A stretch of 64,000 nucleotides of DNA from Terrabacter sp. Ter38 (lineage in GTDB: Bacteria; Actinomycetota; Actinomycetes; Actinomycetales; Dermatophilaceae), in contig NZ_JALJRZ010000004.1 of the NCBI RefSeq assembly GCF_024519435.1, positions 124,001-188,000 on the forward strand, read 5' to 3'. How positions within the stretch are numbered: position 1 is the stretch's first letter; each line of letters opens with the position of its first letter. Under the pieces are notes generated by a model. That model was not told the origin of the DNA and did not search any database. It saw only the letters and a list, made by a program, of their open reading frames with translations. A program made the position numbers and the translations under genes. Positions 15,819-24,124 of the stretch are shown here, one piece after another.

Positions 15819-15980
15819 TCAGTGGCCGGAGGGCACGTCGTGTAGGACGCGCTCCATGTCGCGGTCGACCTCGGCGTCGGCGCCGAAGGGAGCGCGCGGC
15901 AGTGAGAACGTCCGGCGGTGGTGCGGCTCGAGGGCCGCGACGATGGCGATGATCATGACGAGGAAGAAGATGATGTCCAT
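15819..15980 (-). CDS. Small membrane protein divergent from the GlxA-type regulator
   Basis: 53 residues from the ATG at 15980. An N-terminal membrane anchor (MDIIFFLVMIIAIVAALEP) is followed by a polar tail with PRAPFGADAEVDRDMERVLH. No family recognised and the ribosome site is weak. Its start lies 92 bp from the start of the divergent GlxA-type regulator across a region with nested dyads, so it may be that regulator's target. Confidence 0.55.
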   Translation of the reverse strand: MDIIFFLVMIIAIVAALEPHHRRTFSLPRAPFGADAEVDRDMERVLHDVPSGH

Positions 15981-16017
15981 GGCAGAAAGTCTGCGCCCAT
16001 CATGATCCCGCCACGAG

Positions 16018-16053
16018 TGGCAGAACTGTCGATGATCGACAAGATCCTGCCAA
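16018..16053. promoter_or_regulatory. Nested inverted repeats between divergent genes (probable GlxA operator)
   Basis: TGGCAG (16018-16023) and CTGCCA (16048-16053) flank TGTCGATGATCGACA (16027-16041), itself a perfect 6-bp dyad around TGA. The whole lies between the small membrane protein start (15980) and the regulator start (16072). It is the natural binding site for the AraC/GlxA-type regulator. The half-site GACAAGATCCTGCCA resembles motifs I recall upstream of other GlxA-type genes; that is from memory. Confidence 0.5.
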
Positions 16054-16071
16054 TCGTGGCATGCTGGCCGG

Positions 16072-17034
16072 ATGCTGCGCACCATCGCCGTCATCGCCCA
16101 GGAGCCCGTGGCCATGTTCGAGCTCGGCGTCCTCTGTGAGGTCTTCGGCATCGACCGCACCGACGACGGCGTCCCGGCCTTCGACTTCCGCGTCTGCTCG
16201 GCACGCCCCGGCGAGGTGCTCCGCACGACGAGCGGCCTCAGCATCGTTGCGCCCTTCCCCCTCGAGGCCGCCCGGGGCGCCGACCTCGTCGCCATCCCCG
16301 GCGGAGCCGTCGACGGTCCCTACGACCCGGACGTCCTCGACATCCTCCGCGACACCGCGGCGAACGGCGGTCGCGTCCTCTCCGTCTGCTCAGGCGCCTT
16401 CCAGCTCGCCGCCGCCGGCCTGCTCGACGGTCGTGAGTGCACGACCCACTGGAGGTATGCCGCGCGGCTGGCGGACGAGCACCCTCGCGCCTGCGTGGAC
16501 CTCGACGTCCTCTACGTCGAGGACGGCCCGGTCCTGACGAGCGCTGGCACGGCTGCAGGCATCGACGCGTGCCTGCACCTCGTGCGCACCGAGCTCGGCT
16601 CGGAGGTCGCGACCCGCATCGCGCGCCGCATGGTCGTCCCGCCGCACCGCTCCGGTGGGCAGCGCCAGTTCGTCGAGACGCCCGTCCCGTCCGAGCCGTG
16701 CGAGGGCCTCCAGGACGTCATGGAGTGGGTCGCGGAGCGCCTCGACGAGGAGCACTCGATCCCCTCGCTCGCCAAGCGGGCGGCCATGTCGGAGCGCACC
16801 TTCGCGCGCCGCTTCACCGCCGAGGTCGGGACGACCCCGCACAAGTGGCTGACGAGCCAGCGGGTGCTGCGGGCCCGCCACCTGCTCGAGTCGACGGACC
16901 TCGACATCGAGCGGATCGCCCGGGAGAGCGGCTTCGCGACGGCCGCCGTGCTGCGGCACCACTTCCTGCGCGAGATCGGCATCCCACCGGTCGCCTACCG
17001 CCGAGCCTTCACGAAGCAGCCCGCCTCGGCCTGA
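16072..17034 (+). CDS. GlxA-family transcriptional regulator (DJ-1/PfpI + AraC HTH)
   Basis: 320 residues. The N-terminal DJ-1/PfpI domain (about 1-170) has the nucleophile elbow VLSVCSGAFQLAAAG, with Cys in the usual place. The C-terminal AraC domain (about 215-315) has two helix-turn-helix units (SIPSLAKRAAMSERTFARRF and DIERIARESGFATAAVLRHH) and ends VAYRRAF. It is a cytosolic regulator that probably senses a small metabolite through the DJ-1-like domain. Dyads upstream suggest autoregulation and control of the divergent small membrane protein gene. Confidence 0.9.
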   Translation: MLRTIAVIAQEPVAMFELGVLCEVFGIDRTDDGVPAFDFRVCSARPGEVLRTTSGLSIVAPFPLEAARGADLVAIPGGAVDGPYDPDVLDILRDTAANGGRVLSVCSGAFQLAAAGLLDGRECTTHWRYAARLADEHPRACVDLDVLYVEDGPVLTSAGTAAGIDACLHLVRTELGSEVATRIARRMVVPPHRSGGQRQFVETPVPSEPCEGLQDVMEWVAERLDEEHSIPSLAKRAAMSERTFARRFTAEVGTTPHKWLTSQRVLRARHLLESTDLDIERIARESGFATAAVLRHHFLREIGIPPVAYRRAFTKQPASA

Positions 17035-17091
17035 CCTCGCGATCACCGCGGCGGTCATGGCGGCGGTCACGAGCCGGACCGACCGGCCGGC

Positions 17092-18555
17092 TCAGCGGTT
17101 GCGGCGGGCGATCGCGGTCGAGAGCGCGGTCGCGAAGCCGCACCACACGGCATACGGCGACAGGGCGATGCCCGCGCCCTTGCTGACGGTGCCGGCGCGG
17201 CGGGCGAGGTCGGCCGCGCTCGCCGTGAGCAGCGCCGCCTCCGCGGCCGCCACCCACGGCTTGCGCACGCGCCAGAAGAGGACGCTCCACGCCGTGTTGA
17301 GGGCGAGGTTGGTGCCGAAGGCCTTGAGATAGGCGTTGCGCCCCTCGGTGTCGCCGGCCTTGTCGTACGCGTTGAGCGCCGTCGCCGACGTGGCCGCGAT
17401 GTCCGCGTAGAGCGCGGTCCACACCACGGGGAAGGCGAGCGTCGGGGGCTGCCAGTCCGGTAGGTCGAGCGAGCGGTACCAGCGTGAGTCGGGTTGCGTG
17501 GCAAGCGAACCCGCGACCGCGCTCGCGACCGTCGCGGCGCTCGTCAGGGCGAGGTTGCGCATCGCAGTGTCGGGCTCGGCGGTGCGCATCGCCGACCGCA
17601 CCGCCGTGTCGAAGTCGATGAATCCGCCGGGGACGTCGACGTGCTCCCGGATGTCGTCCTCCTTGGCGACGACCTCGTGGACGAGGCTGCCGACGAGCGG
17701 CTTGGCCAGCCCCGCCGAGATCGGGGTGACGAGCCCGACCCAGTGGCTCGCGAGACGCGGCGTCAGCACCGGCACGGTCACGACGACCGGGCGGCGCCGG
17801 CCCGTCGCGTCGGAGAAGCGGGCGATCATCTCGCGGTAGGTCAGCACCTCGGGGCCGCCGATGTCGAAGGTGCGGTTGACCTCGGGCGGCAGGCTGCCGG
17901 CGCCGACGAGCAAGGTCACGACGTCGTCGATGGCGATCGGCTGGATCCTGTTGTCGAGCCACTTCGGCGCGACCATCGCCGGCAGGCGGGTCGTGAGGTA
18001 GCGCAGCATGTCGAACGACGCCGACCCGTCACCGAGCACGACAGCGGCCTGGAGCACCGCGGTCGGCACGCCCGAGTCGAGCAGGATGCGCCCGACCTCG
18101 ACGCGCGAGGCGAGGTGTGGCGAGAGCACCTCGTCATCGGGGTGGAGGCCGCCGAGGTAGACGATGCGCGAGACCCCGGCCTCCTTCGCCGCTTCCGAGA
18201 AGATCGTCGCCGCCTCGCGGTCGCGCTCCTGGAAGTCGGGCTGGTCGTCCATCGAGTGCACGAGGTACCACGCCGCGTCGACGTCCTCGAGCGCGCGGCG
18301 CATGTCGTCGGCGGAAGCGACATCGCCCTCGGCGACCTCGACCCGGTCGGCCCACGGCTTGTCGTCCATCGAGGCCCGGCGGCGGGTCAGAACCCGTACC
18401 GTCCAGCCCTCGTCGAGCAGCCGCGGCACGACCTGGCCACCGACGTAGCCGGAGGCGCCGGTGACGAGAGCACGTCGCCGGGTGCCGCCGGTGCTGTCGG
18501 TGCTGTCGGTGCCGTCGGTGCCGTCGGGGGTGGTGGCGTTCGGGGTGGGAGTCAT
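17092..18555 (-). CDS. Short-chain reductase/epimerase fused to a TspO/MBR domain
   Basis: 487 residues with two parts. Residues 28-330 are an atypical NAD(P)-binding SDR (glycine motif GASGYVGG at 33-40; YLGGLHP; QPIAIDDV; FDIGGPEVLTYREM), like NmrA/YbjT-type quinone-related reductases. Residues 335-487 are a TspO/MBR membrane domain: W-Y-R-S-L-D-L-P-D-W-Q-P-P at 359-371, PVVWTALY at 376-383, NTAWSVLFW and SPYAVWCGFATALS at 466-479. TspO proteins bind porphyrins and respond to photo-oxidative stress. A low-complexity DGT/DST tract forms the N-terminus. It is the last gene of the six-gene light-response operon, starting 4 bp after the CPBP gene. Confidence 0.88.
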   Translation of the reverse strand: MTPTPNATTPDGTDGTDSTDSTGGTRRRALVTGASGYVGGQVVPRLLDEGWTVRVLTRRRASMDDKPWADRVEVAEGDVASADDMRRALEDVDAAWYLVHSMDDQPDFQERDREAATIFSEAAKEAGVSRIVYLGGLHPDDEVLSPHLASRVEVGRILLDSGVPTAVLQAAVVLGDGSASFDMLRYLTTRLPAMVAPKWLDNRIQPIAIDDVVTLLVGAGSLPPEVNRTFDIGGPEVLTYREMIARFSDATGRRRPVVVTVPVLTPRLASHWVGLVTPISAGLAKPLVGSLVHEVVAKEDDIREHVDVPGGFIDFDTAVRSAMRTAEPDTAMRNLALTSAATVASAVAGSLATQPDSRWYRSLDLPDWQPPTLAFPVVWTALYADIAATSATALNAYDKAGDTEGRNAYLKAFGTNLALNTAWSVLFWRVRKPWVAAAEAALLTASAADLARRAGTVSKGAGIALSPYAVWCGFATALSTAIARRNR

Positions 18556-18559
18556 GGGG

Positions 18560-19279
18560 TCACCTGGTGAGCTCGAGGGCGGGTGGGAGGAGCAGGAGCA
18601 TCCCCGTCGACCACACGACGTGCGTGATGATCGGGCCGAGGAAGCCGCCCGTGACGCGGCGCTGCAGGGCGGTCACGAGACCGATGACGGCGGCCGCCAG
18701 GACGAGCAGGGGGATGCCGCTGCCGACGGTGGTCAGGGCGTAGAGCAGGGTCGTCAGGGCCACCTGGTGATGCGGGAGGGCGGCGTAGAGAGCGCCGCGG
18801 AAGTAGAGCTCCTCGACGACACCGTTGACGAAGGTGATGGCGAGCACGGCCGTGAACGCCCCGAAGCGGGCGTGGTCGAGCAGCTGGTCGACCGGCTCGC
18901 GCAGCACGGGGATCCGCGCGACGACGAGCGCACCGACGAGGAAGAGGACGAGGAGCAGCACCCCGAGCACGAGGGACTGGACGATGGGCCGTGCCTTCTC
19001 GCCGCGGCGCGTGTGCCCCATGCCCGCGTGCAGCGGACCGGAGAGGAGGGCGCCGACGAGCCACACCGCTGCGAGAGCGAGCGTGGCGACGTAGAAGAGC
19101 GGGTCGCCCGGCGTGATCCGCAGCGCCCACGCCAGCACCGCGGTGCCCACGACGAAGGTGAGCGCGACGACGATCTGGCGGCGCCGGAAGACGTCGTCGG
19201 GGTCGCGGTGGTCGCGGTCCACCTTCTCGATGAGCGCGGCGTTGACGAACGCACGCAGCTCGGTCACGGGGCCCCGCAT
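18560..19279 (-). CDS. CPBP-family intramembrane protease
   Basis: 239 residues, several TM helices. The CPBP/Rce1-like (ABI) signature E-E-x3-R is present as VVEELYFRG (Glu156, Glu157, Arg161), and a later helix has ITHVVWS with the expected histidine. Such proteins are intramembrane glutamic endopeptidases. It follows the photolyase by 8 bp and precedes the SDR-TspO gene by 4 bp, so it is probably part of the same operon. Substrate unknown; processing of a regulator or of the TspO protein would be speculation. Confidence 0.85.
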   Translation of the reverse strand: MRGPVTELRAFVNAALIEKVDRDHRDPDDVFRRRQIVVALTFVVGTAVLAWALRITPGDPLFYVATLALAAVWLVGALLSGPLHAGMGHTRRGEKARPIVQSLVLGVLLLVLFLVGALVVARIPVLREPVDQLLDHARFGAFTAVLAITFVNGVVEELYFRGALYAALPHHQVALTTLLYALTTVGSGIPLLVLAAAVIGLVTALQRRVTGGFLGPIITHVVWSTGMLLLLPPALELTR

Positions 19280-19287
19280 CTCGTCTC

Positions 19288-20646
19288 CTAGCCTCGGGCG
19301 CGCTCGTAGCGGGCCAGGGTCTCCTTGCGCTCGTCATCATGGTCGACGACACGCTGGGGATACCCGTGGTCGTACCCGTTGTCGTGCTTCCACGGCTCGT
19401 GGGCCGCGCCCGCCGGCAGGTGTGCGAGCTCCGGAACCCAGCGCCGGACGTACTCCCCGTCAGGGTCGAACTTCTTCCCATGCGTCACTGGGTTGAAGAC
19501 GCGGAAGTAGGGCGACGCGTCGGTGCCCGTGCCGGCGACCCACTGCCAGCCGTGGTTGTTGGAGGCGATGTCGCCGTCGATGAGGTGGTCGAGGAAGTGC
19601 TGCGCCCCGACCGGCCACCAGACGTGGAGGTCCTTGGTGAGGAAGCTCGCCGTGATCATCCGGAGGCGGTTGTGCATCCAGCCTTCCGCGATCAGCTGGC
19701 GCATGCCGGCGTCGACGATGGGGTAGCCGGTGCGCCCCTCGCGCCACGCGTCGACCAGCCGGTCGGTCTCGGCGCCCGAGTCGTAGGGGAGCTTCGTCAG
19801 CTCGGGCCGCAGGTCGTGCCACGCCGAGTCCGGGTGGTGCCACAGCACGTCGGCGTAGAACTCGCGCCAGATCAGCTCGGTGACGAAGGTGCTCGCCGCC
19901 TGAGACCGCCCGGCCGAGTGCGCCGCGATGTCGGCGAGGATCGTGCGGGGGTGGATCTCGCCGTACTTGAGTGGCGCCGACAGTCGGCTCGTCGTGTCGA
20001 GGTCGGGACGGTCGCGTTCCTTGTCGTATGCCGTGAGCCCGTCGTGGAGGAAGCTCTCCCACCGCTTCAGCGCGGCGGCCTCGCCGGCCTCCATGTCCGG
20101 TGCCTCGGGCAGCGGGTCGCTGCGGACGTCGCCGCGCAGCCAGGGGATGCGCTTGGGGCGGGGCGCCGGAGCAGGCCGCCCGTGCTGGTGCCACGCCTTC
20201 GAGAACGGCGTGAAGACCTTGTACGGCGACCCCGACTGGTTGACGATGCGACCCGGCCCGACGGCATACGGCGTCCCCGTGGCGACGAGCTCGCGCCGGT
20301 CCTCGGCGAGGGCCTTCTCGACGGCCTCGTCGCGGCGGCGGCCGTACGGCGTCGTCTCCCGCGAGACGTGCACCTGCTGCACGCCGCCCTGCGCGGCCAG
20401 CTCGGGGATGACGTCGACGGGGTCGCCGCGCCGGACGACGAGCGCCCCGCGGGTGTCCTTCTGGAGCGAGGCGACCGACGCGAGCAGCCGGCGAGCGCGG
20501 GGCGTGTCGGTCTCGAGCAGGCGCGGATCGAGGACGAAGACGGGCAGGACGTGGCTCGCGGCGTCGACGGCTGCGAGCAGCGCCGGGTGGTCGTGCAGCC
20601 GCAGGTCGCGGCGGAACCACAGGATCGACGTCGTCGACGGAGCCAT
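19288..20646 (-). CDS. phrB: Deoxyribodipyrimidine (CPD) photolyase, class I
   Basis: 452 residues. The N-terminal antenna alpha/beta domain begins SILWFRRDLRLHDHPALLAA. The C-terminal FAD domain has WMHNRLRMITASFLTKDL, DLHVWWPVGAQHFLDHLIDG and NNHGWQWVAGTGTDASPYFR, which are the FAD and CPD contact regions of class I photolyases. It splits UV-induced cyclobutane dimers with blue light. The ATG at 20644-20646 overlaps the stop of the fatty-acid methyltransferase gene, so translation is coupled. It is in the LitR-adjacent operon, as in other actinobacteria where photolyase is light-induced. Confidence 0.93.
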   Translation of the reverse strand: MAPSTTSILWFRRDLRLHDHPALLAAVDAASHVLPVFVLDPRLLETDTPRARRLLASVASLQKDTRGALVVRRGDPVDVIPELAAQGGVQQVHVSRETTPYGRRRDEAVEKALAEDRRELVATGTPYAVGPGRIVNQSGSPYKVFTPFSKAWHQHGRPAPAPRPKRIPWLRGDVRSDPLPEAPDMEAGEAAALKRWESFLHDGLTAYDKERDRPDLDTTSRLSAPLKYGEIHPRTILADIAAHSAGRSQAASTFVTELIWREFYADVLWHHPDSAWHDLRPELTKLPYDSGAETDRLVDAWREGRTGYPIVDAGMRQLIAEGWMHNRLRMITASFLTKDLHVWWPVGAQHFLDHLIDGDIASNNHGWQWVAGTGTDASPYFRVFNPVTHGKKFDPDGEYVRRWVPELAHLPAGAAHEPWKHDNGYDHGYPQRVVDHDDERKETLARYERARG

Positions 20647-21935
20647 CACGAGGCCGCGGCTGCGGCACCCTCTCGCTCGAAGCGCACCTGGGCGACGTCG
20701 AGGTAGCCGGTGGCGAATCCCGCCTCGCAGTAGGCGAGGTAGAACTCCCACTTGCGACGGAAGGTCTCGTCGAAGCCGAGGGCGTGCACCTCGGGCCAGC
20801 GGGCGAGGAAGGTCTCGCGCCAGCGCCGCAGGGTCTCGGCGTAGTCCGCGCCGAAGGCCTCGACGGCCGACATGCGCAGCGTCGTCGTGGCGTCGGTCGT
20901 CTCGCTCATCGCCTGGAGGCTCGGGATGAGCCCACCGGGGAAGATGTGCTTCTGGATCCAGCCGTAGGAGTGCTTCGTCGCCATGAGCCGCTCGTGCGAC
21001 ATGAGGATCGCCTGGACGGCGGCGATGCCACCCGGGGCGAGGCGCTCGTCGATGGTGCGGAAGTACGTCTCCCAGTACTCCTCGCCGACGGCCTCGATCA
21101 TCTCGACGCTGACGACGGCGTCGTAGACACCCTCGACCTCGCGGTAGTCCTGGATGCGGATGTCGACGGTGTCGGTGAAGCCGGCGTCGGCCACGCGCTG
21201 CCGGGCGAGTGCCGCCTGCTCCTTGGAGAGCGTCACGCTGGTGACGGTGGCACCTCGCCGCGCCGCCTCCAGGGCCAGAGTGCCCCAGCCGGTGCCGATC
21301 TCGAGCACGCGGCTGTCCTGGCCGACCTTGGCCATGTCGAGGATCGCGTGGACCTTGCGCAGCTGCGCCTCCTCGAACGACTGCGTGCGCAGCGGCTGGT
21401 CCTCGTCGAAGATCGCCGAGCTGTAGCTCATCGTCTCGTCGAGAAAGGTCGCGAAGAGGTCGTTGGACAGGTCGTAGTGCGCCTCGATGTTGCGGCGCGA
21501 CCCGAGCAGCGAGTTGTTCTGGATCGTCGGGATGCGGCGGTCGACGAAGCCGCGCAGCCGCAGCCACCCCTGGGGGACGGCCGTCGTCATGCGCTCGGCG
21601 AAGGGCACGAGCAGCTCGGCGAGGTCGGTGCCCTCGGCAGCCTTCCAGTCCCCGGCCATGTAGGCCTCGCCGATCCCGATCTTGGGGTGGTGCGCGAGCC
21701 GCTCGAAGACCGCGGTCGGGCGCACGATCTCGAGCCCGGGGCGGTCGGTTCGACGCGTGGCGCCACCGAGGAGCGAGCCGTCCGGCATGACGACGTCGAC
21801 CGGGACGCGCTTGGCCACCTGGGCGAGGATGCTCCGAGCCAGGCGGGCGCGCACGCACAGGACGCGCAGGGTGGGCCGGCGCAGGCACAGCGGCTGGGCC
21901 ATGTTCTGGAGCGCGGTGGGGGACTGGGCGGTCAT
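20646..21935 (-). CDS. Cyclopropane-fatty-acid-phospholipid synthase family methyltransferase
   Basis: 429 residues. The N-terminal helical part (about 30-140) precedes a SAM-binding fold with motif LEIGTGWGTLALEAARRGA. Also visible are the family motifs IEAHYDLSNDLF, YSSAIF, VSVEMIEAVGEEYW and FPGGLIPS. It methylates unsaturated acyl chains of membrane phospholipids to cyclopropane or methyl-branched products. In the Rhodobacter photo-oxidative regulon the homologue CfaA/UfaM works with an FAD protein, which parallels the neighbours here. Start ATG at 21935 overlaps the DUF1365 stop by 4 bases. Confidence 0.9.
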   Translation of the reverse strand: MTAQSPTALQNMAQPLCLRRPTLRVLCVRARLARSILAQVAKRVPVDVVMPDGSLLGGATRRTDRPGLEIVRPTAVFERLAHHPKIGIGEAYMAGDWKAAEGTDLAELLVPFAERMTTAVPQGWLRLRGFVDRRIPTIQNNSLLGSRRNIEAHYDLSNDLFATFLDETMSYSSAIFDEDQPLRTQSFEEAQLRKVHAILDMAKVGQDSRVLEIGTGWGTLALEAARRGATVTSVTLSKEQAALARQRVADAGFTDTVDIRIQDYREVEGVYDAVVSVEMIEAVGEEYWETYFRTIDERLAPGGIAAVQAILMSHERLMATKHSYGWIQKHIFPGGLIPSLQAMSETTDATTTLRMSAVEAFGADYAETLRRWRETFLARWPEVHALGFDETFRRKWEFYLAYCEAGFATGYLDVAQVRFEREGAAAAAS

Positions 21936-22687
21936 CGGACGGCCTCCTGGGGGTGTCGGGGGCGAGGCATCACGGGCAGACGGCGCAACCACAGCCGTAT
22001 GCCGTGTACCCGGATGAGGGCCGTCACTCTCTGCGTGACGAGGCCGTGACGTCGGACGAGGCGGAGCAGCGCACGGGTCGTGGCCGGCTCCGGGGTGCCG
22101 CGGGTGACGGCGGTCATGATCCGCTCGCCGTCGCGGTCGAGCGCCACCGTCACGCTGACGGCACCGGGCTCGAGGACGAGGCGGACGGCATACTCCCCGC
22201 GGGTGTCGTTGAAAGGGGAGACGTAGAAGGCCTTGCCGACGGTCGCCGTGCCGTCGTCGTGGACGTCGAGGAGGTAGGCGTGGCGCTCGCCGTACGTGTT
22301 GTGCACCTCGAAGACGACGGCGACGAGCGAGCCGTCGGGACGCAGGCACCAGAAGACCGACAGCGGGTCGAAGGTGTGGCCGAGCACCCGCGCGTTGGCG
22401 AGCATGAGGACGCGGTCCTCGGTGGCCAGCGACACACCACGCGCCCCGAGGAAGCGCTCGACGTCGCCGCGGATGCCACCCCCGAGCCGACCCCCGTCGA
22501 GGTGGTCTCGGACGTCGAAGCGCGCGAGCAGCCTTGCGGGCCAAGGGAGCCGGGGCAGATGGTCGACGTCGACGAGCCACTGGTAGTGACCGTACGTGAA
22601 GCTGTGGTGCAGCGGGGTGCGGCGCGCGTGGGCCACGGTGCCGTCGACGAGCGCGGGCACCGCGGGCGGCGTCAGGACGGGCGTCAC
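21932..22687 (-). CDS. DUF1365 family protein
   Basis: 251 residues. Characteristic segments: VPALVDGTVAHARRTPLHHS, FTYGHYQWLVDVD, LGHTFDPLSVFWCLRPDGSL, VFEVHNTYGERHAYLL, KAFYVSPFND. The function is unknown, but the gene is nearly always found with an FAD-dependent amine-oxidase-like gene and a cyclopropane-fatty-acid synthase, suggesting a shared lipid-modification pathway. It overlaps both neighbours by 4 bases. No signal peptide is evident. Confidence 0.88.
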   Translation of the reverse strand: MTPVLTPPAVPALVDGTVAHARRTPLHHSFTYGHYQWLVDVDHLPRLPWPARLLARFDVRDHLDGGRLGGGIRGDVERFLGARGVSLATEDRVLMLANARVLGHTFDPLSVFWCLRPDGSLVAVVFEVHNTYGERHAYLLDVHDDGTATVGKAFYVSPFNDTRGEYAVRLVLEPGAVSVTVALDRDGERIMTAVTRGTPEPATTRALLRLVRRHGLVTQRVTALIRVHGIRLWLRRLPVMPRPRHPQEAVR

Positions 22688-23967
22688 CAGAGCACCCCGA
22701 AGGACTGTGCGGCTTCCACGCCGGAGCGGCAGCCGTCCTCGTGGAAGCCCCAGCCGAGGTGCGCGCCGGCGAAGGCCAGGCGGTCGCCGCCGCCCTCGCG
22801 CAGGCGCGACGCGGCCTCGACGGCCTCACGCGTGAAGATCGGGTGGTCGTAGGACATCCGCGCCGTCACGAGGGACTCGTCGATGCTGCCGGCCGGGTTG
22901 AGGGTCACGACGTGGTCGTCGGCGTCGGTGATGCCCTGGAGGCGGTTCATCCAGTAGCTGACGGTGACGTCGGGGGCCGGGGCGTCGCACGCGTGCATGC
23001 GGTAGTTCCACGAGGCCTTGGCCTGGCGCGGCTTCGGCAGGACCGACGAGTCGCGGTGCAGCCAGGTCTCGTTGCGGGAGTAGCGGATCGCCGAGAGGTC
23101 GCGCTTCTCGTCAGGCGTCGCGTCGGCGAGCAGGTCGAGGGCCTGGTCGGCGTGCGTGGCGATGACGGCGCGGTCGAAGGTCGCCGTCCGCCCGTCGCGC
23201 ACGAGCACGTCGACGCCGTCGTCGTGCCTCGTCACGGCGGTCACCGGGCTCTCCTTGCGCACGTCGGGCAGGCGCTCGACGAGCCGGTCGACGTAGGTCG
23301 CCGACCCGCCGGTGACGGTGCGCCACGTGGGCGACCCCGTCACCGTCAGCATGCCGTGGTGGTCGAGGAACCGGAAGAGGTGACGCGCCGGGTAGGACGA
23401 CGCGTCGAGGTCGCCGCAGGACCAGACGCAGGCCACGAGCGGGATCGCGAAGTGGCGCACGAAGTAGTCGGAGAAGCCCTGGTCGGTGAGGAACTCGCCC
23501 CATGTCGGGTCCTGCGACTCGTCGGCGAGGAGGGCGCGCGCCGCCGCGTGGAAGCGCGGGACGTCGCGGAGCATCCGGATGAAGCGGGGGTCGGCGAGGC
23601 GGCGCTTCTGGGCGAACATGCCCTTGGGACCGCGCCCCCCGGCATACGACAGGCCACACCCCTCGCACGTGATGCTCATGCTCATCTCGGTGGGCTGGGT
23701 CGGCACGTCGAGCTCGCTGAACAGGCGCAGCAGGTGCGGGTAGGTCTTCTCGTTGTGCACGATGAAGCCGCTGTCGATGCGCAGGCTGCCGTCGCGTCCG
23801 GGGACGTCGTGGGTGTGCGCGTGTCCGCCGAGCCGTGTGTCGCTCTCGAAGAGGGTGACGTCGTGCGTCGCGCTGAGCACGTGGGCGGCGGTCAGGCCGG
23901 ACACGCCGGCGCCGATGACGGCTGCGGTCGGTCTGGTCGATGGGGTGGGTCGGTTCGGTCGAGTCAC
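22684..23967 (-). CDS. FAD/NAD(P)-binding oxidoreductase (COG2907, amine-oxidase fold)
   Basis: 427 residues from the GTG at 23967, which has CAGGAGG five bases upstream. The dinucleotide motif AVIGAGVSGLTAAHVLSATH lies at the N-terminus. It is followed by FESDTRLGGHAHTH, IDSGFIVHNEKTYPHL, and a C-terminal FAD motif region GDRLAFAGAHLGWGFHEDGC. This COG2907 type is the first gene of the operon and a companion of CFA synthase and DUF1365; the Rhodobacter homologue has been implicated in furan fatty-acid formation. Oxidation or desaturation of a methylated lipid is a reasonable inference. Confidence 0.88.
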   Translation of the reverse strand: MTRPNRPTPSTRPTAAVIGAGVSGLTAAHVLSATHDVTLFESDTRLGGHAHTHDVPGRDGSLRIDSGFIVHNEKTYPHLLRLFSELDVPTQPTEMSMSITCEGCGLSYAGGRGPKGMFAQKRRLADPRFIRMLRDVPRFHAAARALLADESQDPTWGEFLTDQGFSDYFVRHFAIPLVACVWSCGDLDASSYPARHLFRFLDHHGMLTVTGSPTWRTVTGGSATYVDRLVERLPDVRKESPVTAVTRHDDGVDVLVRDGRTATFDRAVIATHADQALDLLADATPDEKRDLSAIRYSRNETWLHRDSSVLPKPRQAKASWNYRMHACDAPAPDVTVSYWMNRLQGITDADDHVVTLNPAGSIDESLVTARMSYDHPIFTREAVEAASRLREGGGDRLAFAGAHLGWGFHEDGCRSGVEAAQSFGVLW

Positions 23968-24061
23968 CGAGGCCTCCTGGCTGATGTGGTCCCGTGTGGT
24001 TCGGCGCGGAGCCCCGACCGGATGGTTCCGACGGTTCGAGTGACGGAGGTCGCGTCGTGCG

Positions 24062-24115
24062 TTGTCCATCCTTCGTCCACACCGTAGAGTGGCTGTACAA
24101 GGTCTGTCAAAGGTT
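24062..24115. promoter_or_regulatory. Divergent promoters with 11-bp direct repeats (candidate LitR operator)
   Basis: Plus strand: TTGTCC (24062-24067), 17 bp, TAGAGT (24085-24090), reading to the SRPBCC-litR-cobK genes. Minus strand: TTGACA (complement of 24105-24110), 18 bp, TACGGT (complement of 24081-24086), reading to the FAD oxidoreductase operon. Overlapping them are two adjacent imperfect 11-bp repeats, TGTACAAGGTC (24094-24104) and TGTCAAAGGTT (24105-24115). The TGTACA core is reminiscent of CarH/LitR sites, and a bound tetramer here would block both promoters. Confidence 0.6.
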
Positions 24116-24124
24116 GGAGAACGC

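Noticed and set aside
17071-17093. Hairpin GAGCCGG...CCGGCTC as terminator between the GlxA and SDR-TspO genes
   Set aside because: Only a 7-bp stem overlapping a stop codon in GC-rich sequence; not distinguishable from chance.
17092-17550. A separate stand-alone TspO gene
   Set aside because: No stop, start or ribosome site separates it from the SDR part; the frame is continuous from 18555.
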